Below, in pieces: positions 1-5,720 of a DNA stretch of 5,974 nt (its first letter is position 1; every line of letters begins with the position of its first letter). Source of the DNA: Candidatus Rifleibacteriota bacterium (GTDB taxonomy: Bacteria > Muiribacteriota > Ozemobacteria > Ozemobacterales > Ozemobacteraceae); contig JAQUZA010000213.1 in NCBI GenBank assembly GCA_028691595.1, forward strand, positions 1-5,974, in the 5' to 3' direction. The translations under genes were made by a program, and so were the position numbers. The notes under the pieces are model-generated. The model was given only the letters and a program-made list of their open reading frames with translations, did not search any database and had not been told where the DNA came from.

Positions 1-900
1 AATGGTTGGTAATCGCGAAACATTGAATTTATCCTGAAAAAAGCGAAAGGTCACATTCAATTCGCGCAGCCAGTTTCCAAAAATTCTTTCGATGCGGTGG
101 CGCTTATTGAGAAGCAGACCGACATCGCTGCGACTGACAGGAAAAAACATTTCAGTTTCTTTTGTCTTCATGGCGCTTTCAAGATTAACTGAGTCAAGTT
201 CGCTGATGATTTTGGCAAATTCTTCACCACCCACCTCGATAACACGCTCATACATGAGAGCACCACGATTATAGGCTTTAACAACGGTCGTTTCATGGCC
301 AACGTGCAGATTTATCACTGTCTGATCAACCGTTTTATCTGGAAACGACTCTTCAAACAGATTAAAAACGCCAAGAGAGGAGGTGTCAAAGGCCATTACT
401 TCAAGGTGCAGATCGGTGGTGAGGCTCGACAGAATTTCGATAAGTTCTTTTTTAACGGCGGCAGCAAGCACTTGAAACTGCCCGGGAGCGCCTTTTACAA
501 CCGGCCCAAGAACCTGGTAATCAACCAGCGCTTTCATACCCTCAGGTATGGGTAGATTTTTTTCGAGCCGCCACGAAAGAAACCCTGGCGAGCGCCGCTC
601 AGATTCTGTAAGATCGAGGGTGGCCAGATGCAGCTTAACCCAGCGGTCAGGCAGGCCAATCACAAAACCCTGACGGGTATTTCTGACATTTTTTACCAGC
701 CCGCCAAGAATCGTCTTAAAAAGAGTCAGATCGCTGATGAACGGGCTGGTAAAATCGCCCCCGACAAGCCCCTGCGGCAGTTCAGCCATTGAAAGGTTAC
801 GAATAACATAGCCCTGACGTGCCGGGCCGGGGTCGACTGCCGCCAGTTTTATGCTGTTGGTGCCAATATCGATGGCTACGAGATCAGTATATAGATTCAT
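1..900 (-). CDS. pilM: Type IV pilus assembly protein PilM (actin-like ATPase), C-terminus cut by window edge
   Basis: The reading frame is open from the ATG at 900-898 to base 1, giving 300 residues with no stop, so the gene continues beyond the left edge. I translated it by hand. Residues 8-22 (VAIDIGTNSIKLAAV) are the phosphate-1 loop of the actin/FtsA/PilM fold. Residues 107-130 (around FLSWRLEKNLPIPEG and VDYQVLG) match the PilM region between the subdomains. Residues 195-235 (VINLHVGHETTVVKAY, then MYERVIEVGGEEF) correspond to the phosphate-2 loop and the following strand. PilM proteins are cytoplasmic, bind the N-terminal tail of PilN and contact PilB. By family length about 50 residues should be missing. 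The start overlaps the pilB stop as TGATG, and AAGGGG lies 7 bases upstream, so translation is probably coupled to pilB. The phosphate-2 Asp expected before the Gly appears to be His199. Confidence 0.9.
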   Translation of the reverse strand, partial: MNLYTDLVAIDIGTNSIKLAAVDPGPARQGYVIRNLSMAELPQGLVGGDFTSPFISDLTLFKTILGGLVKNVRNTRQGFVIGLPDRWVKLHLATLDLTESERRSPGFLSWRLEKNLPIPEGMKALVDYQVLGPVVKGAPGQFQVLAAAVKKELIEILSSLTTDLHLEVMAFDTSSLGVFNLFEESFPDKTVDQTVINLHVGHETTVVKAYNRGALMYERVIEVGGEEFAKIISELDSVNLESAMKTKETEMFFPVSRSDVGLLLNKRHRIERIFGNWLRELNVTFRFFQDKFNVSRLPTI

Positions 901-2786
901 CAGAGCACCCCTTCTTCAAAGGTCACACGGTTCATTTCTTCGAAGGTGGTCAGGCCACGTTCAACCTTCTGCCAACCGGCACGGCGCAGAGGTATCATTC
1001 CCTGGGCCATTGCCGCTTTCTTGATTTCGAGCGGTGACTGCCGGGTAAGAATCATCTGTTTAATTGCCGGTGAGAGTTCGAGCACTTCAAAAATGCCCGA
1101 ACGGCTCTGATAGCCGGTATCATGGCAGAATCTGCAGCCTTTCCCGCGTTTAAACTCGACATGAGCGTAATGTTCAAAATCAACAGTCAGGCGTTTCATT
1201 TCTTCGGTGATGGTGGTGTCGTCGCCGATGCAGTTCTTGCAATTCAGGCGCATCAGACGCTGCGACATTATCAGGTTGAAAGAACTGACAAATTCATAGG
1301 GGTCGATTTCCATGTTTTCGAGGCGTGAAATGGCATCGGTAACATTGTTGGCGTGAATGGAACTGAAAACCAGATGCCCGGTTAATGCTGCGTTGATGGC
1401 AATTTTAGCTGTCTCTGGGTCACGAATTTCGCCGACCATGATCTTGTCAGGGTCCTGGCGAACTATAGAACGTAACCCCGAACTGAACGTCAGACCTTTC
1501 TTCTCGTTAACGGCCACCTGCACTATATCAGGAAGCTGGTATTCGACAGGGTCTTCAATGGTAATGAATTTGTCTTTCGGCGTATGAACGAATTTCAAAG
1601 CTGAATAAAGGGTGGTGGTTTTGCCCGAGCCGGTAGGCCCGGCAACCAGAATCATGCCGTAAGGTTTTTTGACGTTGCGCTTAAAGAGCAGCAGATCGTC
1701 GCCTTCGAGGCCAAGTCTTTGTATGTCAAGACCCAGAGCCGACTTATCGAGAATTCTCAATACCACAGTTTCGCCAAAAATTGACGGCAACACTGAAACA
1801 CGGAAATCGACAAAACGGTCATCGATTTTCAGCTTGAAGCGGCCATCCTGGGGAATGCGCTTCTCAGCGATATCGAGTTGGGCCATTACCTTCAGACGCG
1901 AAATAATCGGGCCACGTAATCTTGGCTCAACATCAGAAAGAACTTCGAACAAAACGCCGTCAATTCGGTATTTAACTTTCAGCTGCGATTCGTAGACTTC
2001 AAAGTGAATATCACTCGAACGCTTGCGCACACCCTTGAGAATGATGGCATCGACCATGCGGATAACCGGTGTTTCACTGCCAAAACCTGTGCTTTTGGCA
2101 ACTCCATCGGCCGGAGCATCGTCGTCGTCTTCGATCATTACTTCGAGTGGCGGAAAATTCTCGAGATCGCCAAACACGACCTTTGAATCAAGGCTGGTTT
2201 CGATCATCAGATTAAGAAGCTTCTGAATGGCCACTTTTGAGGCGGCAACGGGTCTGATTGGCATGCCCAGCTGAACTTCAAGTTCTTCGATCGAGTCGAC
2301 GTTGCCCGGATCATGCATAATCAGCATTATCTCTTTGCCGGCTTTTTGATGGGGAATAAAACAGTAGCGCCGCATCAAAGCGACATCGATGCCGTTAAAA
2401 AGCTCATCGTTAACTTCGTAATGGCTGAGGTCAATATAATCGATGCCGAGTTCGAGAGCGACTGACCTGGCGAACTCTTCTTCGGTAATCAGTTTTCGAT
2501 CGATAAGAATCTGACCCAGATTGGCGGGAACCGCACCAAATTCATTGACAAGCTGCTGAACATATTCGAGAGTGATGAAACCCTCTTCAACAAGAATTTC
2601 ACAGAGAACTTTCTTGCGAAAAGTTACAGCAAAAGCTTTTATAAGGCTCTGATCCGAAATTTCCGGGTCGCTTTCGAGTCGTCTCAGAACATTGTCAGGG
2701 TGATTTGCCGCTTCAGCAAAAAGCTTATCAGCCTTATTTCCGTCAATTATACGTTTTTTAATGAGAAACTCTTTAAAGCTTTCCAT
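900..2786 (-). CDS. pilB: Type IV pilus extension ATPase PilB (GspE/PulE family)
   Basis: Complete 628-residue secretion ATPase of usual PilB length. The N-terminus (about 1-195) is of MshEN/GspE-N type, with tandem 24-residue motifs at 60-83 and 89-112 separated by five residues. An acidic linker (218-227) leads to the ATPase core. The core has Walker A GPTGSGKT (383-390), Asp box ITIEDPVEYQ (408-417), Walker B IMVGEIRDPETA with catalytic Glu453, and His box GHLVFSSIHANN (470-481). Two CxxC pairs (Cys516/519 and Cys551/554) form the zinc site usual for PilB/GspE and absent from PilT retraction ATPases, which supports an extension motor. It would act as a cytoplasmic hexamer under PilC, powering pilin addition. 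AGGA seven bases before the ATG supports this start. It begins 14 bases after pilC and overlaps pilM by one base. A type II secretion GspE is the main alternative, but pilM next door argues for T4P. Confidence 0.95.
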   Translation of the reverse strand: MESFKEFLIKKRIIDGNKADKLFAEAANHPDNVLRRLESDPEISDQSLIKAFAVTFRKKVLCEILVEEGFITLEYVQQLVNEFGAVPANLGQILIDRKLITEEEFARSVALELGIDYIDLSHYEVNDELFNGIDVALMRRYCFIPHQKAGKEIMLIMHDPGNVDSIEELEVQLGMPIRPVAASKVAIQKLLNLMIETSLDSKVVFGDLENFPPLEVMIEDDDDAPADGVAKSTGFGSETPVIRMVDAIILKGVRKRSSDIHFEVYESQLKVKYRIDGVLFEVLSDVEPRLRGPIISRLKVMAQLDIAEKRIPQDGRFKLKIDDRFVDFRVSVLPSIFGETVVLRILDKSALGLDIQRLGLEGDDLLLFKRNVKKPYGMILVAGPTGSGKTTTLYSALKFVHTPKDKFITIEDPVEYQLPDIVQVAVNEKKGLTFSSGLRSIVRQDPDKIMVGEIRDPETAKIAINAALTGHLVFSSIHANNVTDAISRLENMEIDPYEFVSSFNLIMSQRLMRLNCKNCIGDDTTITEEMKRLTVDFEHYAHVEFKRGKGCRFCHDTGYQSRSGIFEVLELSPAIKQMILTRQSPLEIKKAAMAQGMIPLRRAGWQKVERGLTTFEEMNRVTFEEGVL

Positions 2787-2800
2787 CTTTTAGTCCTGTT

Positions 2801-4018
2801 CTAGTTGATTTTGGAAGCGGCGGTAAGCACGGGATAGAGCAGTGCGACCACCAGAGTGCCCACCACCAGGGCCATTCCGAGGAAGAGAACCGGTTCGATC
2901 AGTGAAGTTATTGTATCTGTCAGTTCTGAAATTTCTTCGTCGTAGTGATCGGCAAGGTTCTCGAGCATATCACCAAGATTGCCCGATTCTTCGCCGACAT
3001 AAATTACCCTGACCATCATTGGGGGCGTATCAGGAATACTCTTGAGAGCTTTGCCGAAGCCCAGACCCTTTTCAAGTAGATCTGGCAGCACCGAAAAACG
3101 GGCAGCAATGACCTTGTTCTCGAGGCTGTCGAGAACAACACGCAGGCTGTCAAGAATCGGTATGCCACCCTCAACCATGGTTGCCATGGTTCTGGCAAAC
3201 TGACTGTAGGCAAAATTTCGCTCAAGATCTCTTATCAAAGGAATTTTTAACTTGATAGCATCAGTCTTTCTTCGGCCTTCTGGAGTTGCGCTGTAGTTGA
3301 TAAACCCTGCGATACAGAGTATAACAAGACAGAAAAGCAGCAAAAACCAGTCGCCTAGGAACTCAGATGCCGACAAAAGCATAGAGGTCATTATTGGCAG
3401 AGGGATGTCAAGACTGCGAAACAACCCGGCAAATTCTGGCACAACCGCGATAACCATGTAAGTTACGGCGAGCGAAGAAGCGGCCAGCAGTATGGTCGGG
3501 TAGATCAGGGCTGCAACAACCTTGCGGCGAATAGCAATCGAGCTGGTAAAATACTCAGAAAGCCGTTTGAGAATGTTTTCGAGAGCCCCCGACTTTTCGC
3601 CGGCCACAACCGTTTTAATATATATGTCAGGAAAAATATCAGGATGACGACCCAGAGCCCGGCTTAAAGAAATGCCTTCGCGAATATCCTGGTGTACTTC
3701 GCGTAAAGCTCTGTTGAGGGGGGTATCTTCGGCACCATCGAGAAGCACATCGATTGCATCGGTAACGGCCATGCCAGACTTGAGGAGTGTGCGTATCAGT
3801 TTGGTGAATTCATTGAGTTCTTTGACCGAAACGCCCTGTTTTAAAACGAGGCCATTTTTCAGGCGCTCAAAAAGAGAGCTTTCAAGACCCTCTTCAGATA
3901 AAATATAATAGCCCTTCGCGGCGAATGCGGCACGCATTTCTTCTACAGAGCGCGTTTCAAAAACCTCTTCGCTGGTGTTACCTTTTTCGTCGGCGTAACG
4001 AACTTTAATTTTCTGCAT
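2801..4018 (-). CDS. pilC: Type IV pilus inner-membrane platform protein PilC (GspF family)
   Basis: Complete 405-residue protein, the normal length for PilC/GspF. After a soluble N-terminus (about 1-65) come two tandem T2SSF domains, at about 68-195 and 270-395. Each carries the family GExSG signature: VVAGEKSGALENIL near 137-150 and YVGEESGNLGDMLENL near 340-355. Hydrophobic helices are at about 168-192, 221-241 and 372-396, giving the usual three membrane passes. PilC sits in the inner membrane, where the PilB hexamer is thought to turn its cytoplasmic domains to lift pilins into the fibre. The ATG at 4018-4016 is preceded by GGGGTGA four bases upstream, a good Shine-Dalgarno match. It is the first gene of the apparent pilC-pilB-pilM operon, downstream of a candidate promoter lying between inverted-repeat arms. 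A type II secretion GspF is possible from the family alone; the neighbours favour T4P. Confidence 0.94.
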   Translation of the reverse strand: MQKIKVRYADEKGNTSEEVFETRSVEEMRAAFAAKGYYILSEEGLESSLFERLKNGLVLKQGVSVKELNEFTKLIRTLLKSGMAVTDAIDVLLDGAEDTPLNRALREVHQDIREGISLSRALGRHPDIFPDIYIKTVVAGEKSGALENILKRLSEYFTSSIAIRRKVVAALIYPTILLAASSLAVTYMVIAVVPEFAGLFRSLDIPLPIMTSMLLSASEFLGDWFLLLFCLVILCIAGFINYSATPEGRRKTDAIKLKIPLIRDLERNFAYSQFARTMATMVEGGIPILDSLRVVLDSLENKVIAARFSVLPDLLEKGLGFGKALKSIPDTPPMMVRVIYVGEESGNLGDMLENLADHYDEEISELTDTITSLIEPVLFLGMALVVGTLVVALLYPVLTAASKIN

Positions 4019-4036
4019 CGATTCACCCCGAAATAA

Positions 4037-4117
4037 ACAATCCCGAATTTCCGTTGCTTATGAGTTTATGCGATTTTAGCAAAAATCACAAACATTAATA
4101 CGGAAACCCGGGATTGT
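4037..4117. repeat. Imperfect 18-bp inverted repeat bracketing the pilC promoter region
   Basis: The left arm at 4037-4054 (acaatcccgaatttccgt) and the reverse complement of the right arm at 4100-4117 (acaatcccgggtttccgt) agree at 16 of 18 positions. The only differences are two adjacent bases in the middle. The arms are separated by 45 bases containing the candidate promoter. Arm centres are 63 bp apart, about six helical turns. The arrangement suggests two copies of a regulator site, an RNA stem in read-through transcripts, or the ends of a very small mobile element; the sequence does not choose between them. Confidence 0.7.
4063..4091 (-). promoter_or_regulatory. Candidate sigma-70-type promoter for pilC-pilB-pilM
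   Basis: On the minus strand, TTGTGA (bases 4091-4086) and TAAACT (4068-4063) are separated by 17 bases, and each matches consensus at four of six positions. An overlapping alternative -10, TAAAAT, sits at 4078-4073 without a good -35. Transcription would begin near 4056, just ahead of the left inverted-repeat arm and about 38 bases before the pilC ATG. The match is moderate, so this rests on position and spacing. Confidence 0.4.
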
Positions 4118-4155
4118 CACGACAACAGTGACCCAAACTCCCTTTCAATCTGAGC

Positions 4156-4809
4156 TTAATTTATAAAATGCTCATTCAATTCGGCCTGTTTTTGTGTTAA
4201 TTCAAGAATCCACTGTTGTTCGGGGTCAATAATTACTTCTTCAACTGCACCAAACCACTCACGCGCTGATTTGCGATCTTCAAGGCGGCGATATAATTCA
4301 CCGATCAGATAGGTGACTACCGGCAGGTTATCAGGGTTAGAAATCGTCGATTTCTCGACCGCAACCTTCAAAAACTTAACAGCAAGCTGCTGCATCTCAA
4401 TCTCTGCCTTGCGGTTCTCGCGCAACCGACAGCACCATGAACCACGCAGATATAGATTTCCGATATGATAAGGGTTTCGTCCCGTCTCTTCATAAATCTT
4501 CCCGGCTACAAAAAACTTTAGTGCCTCTTCGGGTATTTTTTTGCAGAGTGGCATGGTCAAAGTTTTCTTGAGAAAAGCAGAAGAAACCTTTCGTTCTTCG
4601 GCAGCCTTCTCGGAATAGTCTTCGGGATACCCCGCAAAACTACACTCAGGGCATTGTACCAGAAAAAAGGGTAGCGGATTTTCGCCCAGGTAATGAGGGA
4701 GAAAGTCTGAATCCTGGCCCTGATGGGTAATTGAAGTCACGGTTCTGGCCTCAAAGATTGCCCCGCAGGCCGGACAGGTAAAGCCGCTGAGTTTAAAGGA
4801 TGTAACCAA
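4156..4809 (-). CDS. DUF2225 family protein with two CxxC pairs, probable TTG start
   Basis: This resembles the DUF2225 family, whose function is unknown to me. Counting from the upstream GTG at 4827, two CxxC pairs (Cys18/21 in TCPACG and Cys59/62 in QCPECSFAGY) look like a zinc ribbon. Between them lies the typical acidic-aromatic stretch around DSDFLPHYLGENP. The C-terminal half (about 100-215) is helical and TPR-like, with the family landmarks NLYLRGSWCCRLRE and VVTYLIGELYRRLEDRKSAREWF. I prefer the TTG at 4809-4807 (217 residues): AGGAG lies eight bases upstream, and the GTG has no Shine-Dalgarno and falls almost at the predicted transcription start. No signal peptide or membrane segment is seen, so it is probably cytoplasmic. 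It has its own strong promoter overlapping the end of lepB and precedes the pil operon by 137 bases. Any role in pili is unproven. Confidence 0.82.
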   Translation of the reverse strand: MVTSFKLSGFTCPACGAIFEARTVTSITHQGQDSDFLPHYLGENPLPFFLVQCPECSFAGYPEDYSEKAAEERKVSSAFLKKTLTMPLCKKIPEEALKFFVAGKIYEETGRNPYHIGNLYLRGSWCCRLRENRKAEIEMQQLAVKFLKVAVEKSTISNPDNLPVVTYLIGELYRRLEDRKSAREWFGAVEEVIIDPEQQWILELTQKQAELNEHFIN

Positions 4810-4817
4810 GTTTTCTT

Positions 4818-4822
4818 CTCCT
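4818..4822 (-). promoter_or_regulatory. Ribosome binding site AGGAG that decides the TTG start of the DUF2225 gene
   Basis: AGGAG on the minus strand is followed by eight bases (AAGAAAAC) and then TTG at 4809-4807, an ideal spacing. The only longer candidate, GTG at 4827-4825, lies upstream of this AGGAG and has no purine-rich site of its own. Confidence 0.65.
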
Positions 4823-4834
4823 GACACTTGTCAG
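4821..4834. repeat. Perfect dyad CTGACA-N2-TGTCAG at the predicted transcription start
   Basis: The six-base arms are exact reverse complements across two bases. The dyad begins directly after the -10 element and reaches into the AGGAG ribosome binding site. This is a natural place for a repressor operator or a start-site hairpin. TGACA is shared with the -35 hexamer, so part of the resemblance may be coincidental. Confidence 0.5.
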
Positions 4835-4863
4835 AATATATCTACAGCCATGGGCTGTGTCAA
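4835..4863 (-). promoter_or_regulatory. Strong sigma-70-type promoter driving the DUF2225 gene
   Basis: Minus-strand TTGACA (4863-4858, six of six) and TATATT (4840-4835, five of six) are separated by exactly 17 bases. Transcription would start near 4828, giving a leader of about 19 bases before the TTG start. The -35 is only seven bases beyond the lepB stop codon, so the gene can be expressed independently of lepB. Confidence 0.75.
4844..4858. repeat. Perfect dyad ACAGCC-N3-GGCTGT inside the promoter spacer
   Basis: Six-base arms are exact reverse complements around three bases. The dyad occupies most of the space between the -35 and -10 of the DUF2225 promoter, where a bound protein would block or reshape RNA polymerase contact. 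It also lies 12-26 bases after the lepB stop, but no T-run follows on the minus strand, so a terminator reading is weaker. Confidence 0.5.
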
Positions 4864-4870
4864 ACAGATA

Positions 4871-5398
4871 TCAATCTTTGAGAGCTGCGATCATGCCAAA
4901 GGCATCGGGGGGCCAGAATTTCAATTCGGCACGACCCTTGACCATCTTGCGGTCAAGCAGACCCCACGAACGGCTGTCATGCGAATTGTTGCGATTGTCA
5001 CCCATTACGCAGATCTTATCAGAAGGAATCTTCTGCGGCCCGTAGTTTCCGAATACATATTCTTTCACAAAGGGCTCTTTCATCATTTTGTTGTTGCGAT
5101 AGAGGTAACCATCTTTGATTTCAATGATGTCACCCGGCACCCCTACGACTCTTTTAACAAAATCTTTATCAGGTTCGAGCGGGTACGAGAATACCACGAC
5201 CTCCCCGACTTCAGGCTCTTTAACCATGTACACCATTTTATTGACGATAATCTTTTCGCGGGAGTGAAGCTCGGGTTCCATGCAGGCTCCTTCAATCACG
5301 AAACCCTGTACAACATACGTCTGTAAGAATAGAAAAAATACCAATGCTCTGACAAAATCTTTAAACCAGTCCCTTAATCCGTGTGCGATTTTTTTCAT
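4871..5398 (-). CDS. lepB: Signal peptidase I with cysteine at the catalytic serine position
   Basis: Complete 175-residue type I signal peptidase (family S26), short as in many bacteria with one membrane anchor. A hydrophobic segment at about 14-33 anchors it, leaving the catalytic domain outside the membrane to cut signal peptides. Conserved boxes are all present: box B VIEGACMEPEL (34-44), box C GEVVVFSYP (65-73), box D VKRVVGVPGD (81-90) with general base Lys82, and box E GDNRNNSHDSRSWG (133-146). In box B the usual GSSMEPTL reads GACMEPEL, so the nucleophilic Ser is Cys39 (codon TGC), and the Thr after Pro is Glu. All other landmarks are intact, which argues against a decaying pseudogene. 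GGAG lies seven bases before the ATG. The gene is followed by the DUF2225 promoter and is separated from trmH by 322 bases. Confidence 0.93.
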   Translation of the reverse strand: MKKIAHGLRDWFKDFVRALVFFLFLQTYVVQGFVIEGACMEPELHSREKIIVNKMVYMVKEPEVGEVVVFSYPLEPDKDFVKRVVGVPGDIIEIKDGYLYRNNKMMKEPFVKEYVFGNYGPQKIPSDKICVMGDNRNNSHDSRSWGLLDRKMVKGRAELKFWPPDAFGMIAALKD

Positions 5399-5433
5399 CG
5401 ACCAACTCCATTTTCGGTCTTCCCATTCCTGGT

Positions 5434-5462
5434 AAAAACCTATTCGGAAAGGTTGGGTTTTT
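5434..5462. terminator. Weak terminator-like hairpin in the lepB leader
   Basis: Two overlapping pairings are possible: AAAAACC (5434-5440) with GGTTTTT (5456-5462), or AACCT (5437-5441) with AGGTT (5450-5454). Either stem is flanked by a T-run on both strands, so it could stop transcripts in both directions or attenuate lepB. The stems have few G-C pairs, so the call is tentative. Confidence 0.3.
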
Positions 5463-5546
5463 TCTAAATGATAATTTTACTTTTTTTTATTTTGTACCCT
5501 TTTTCAGCGGCAAAATTATTTTCTTGCCATGAAGAACGGCATCAGA

Positions 5547-5563
5547 AAAGGATATAATCCTTT
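5547..5563. repeat. Perfect 17-bp dyad AAAGGAT-N3-ATCCTTT upstream of lepB
   Basis: Seven-base arms are exact reverse complements around ATA. The dyad contains TATAAT on the plus strand, but no plus-strand gene follows and no -35 is at the right distance. It lies about 150 bases upstream of lepB and could be an operator or a small hairpin in a trmH read-through transcript. Confidence 0.45.
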
Positions 5564-5600
5564 GTCACATATAAAAGCAGGAACAGGTAACGATTCTGTC

Positions 5601-5676
5601 ATCCCCGCGCAGGCGGGTATCCAGGCAGGCACGTAATAGATTCCCGCTTTCCCCCTTTCGGGGACAAGGGCGGGAA
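5601..5676. repeat. GC-rich paired-hairpin element resembling dispersed REP-like repeats
   Basis: The first hairpin pairs CCCGC (5604-5608) with GCGGG (5613-5617) over a four-base loop. The second pairs TTCCCGC (5641-5647) with GCGGGAA (5670-5676) and has an inner stem TCCCC/GGGGA (5650-5654 and 5660-5664). The wording (gtcatccccgcg, gcgggtatcca, gattcccgcttt) resembles the bipartite palindromic repeats scattered between genes in many bacterial genomes. The second half looks expanded by extra bases. It sits 44 bases after the trmH stop, where it might help end or stabilise that transcript. Copy number cannot be judged from one window. Confidence 0.55.
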
Positions 5677-5720
5677 AACACTAGCCCACAGCGGCAATCA
5701 AAAGGCCCGGGCAGCAAGGC

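Larger units (their letters stand above)
5399..5720. other. Intergenic region between trmH and lepB, no gene seen
   Basis: No coding frame with family resemblance is visible here. From the trmH side it holds a GC-rich paired-hairpin repeat (5601-5676), then a 17-bp dyad (5547-5563), then an AT-rich stretch (about 5458-5520) with long T/A runs, then a weak hairpin (5434-5462). A poor promoter candidate for lepB on the minus strand is TTGCCG (5513-5508), 18 bases from TAAAAA (5489-5484), each four of six. I would not rely on it. The lepB ribosome binding site GGAG is at 5409-5406. Confidence 0.6.

Noticed and set aside
92..555. Plus-strand open frames across the pilM region
   Set aside because: They overlap a continuous 300-residue PilM frame on the minus strand and their translations show no family features.
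4116..4132. Hairpin GTCAC-N7-GTGAC as a terminator for the DUF2225 gene
   Set aside because: The stem is only five base pairs and no T-run follows on the minus strand.
4850..5326. Plus-strand open frame of 158 codons antisense to lepB
   Set aside because: It mirrors the lepB coding frame, has no recognisable family motif or ribosome binding site, and the minus-strand protein is clearly real.
5553..5558. TATAAT on the plus strand as a promoter
   Set aside because: No suitable -35 lies 16-18 bases upstream and no plus-strand gene follows; the bases belong to a symmetric dyad.
5601..5676. CRISPR array or tRNA gene in the GC-rich palindromic stretch
   Set aside because: There are no regularly spaced direct repeats and no cloverleaf with anticodon or T-loop; the structure is two simple hairpins.
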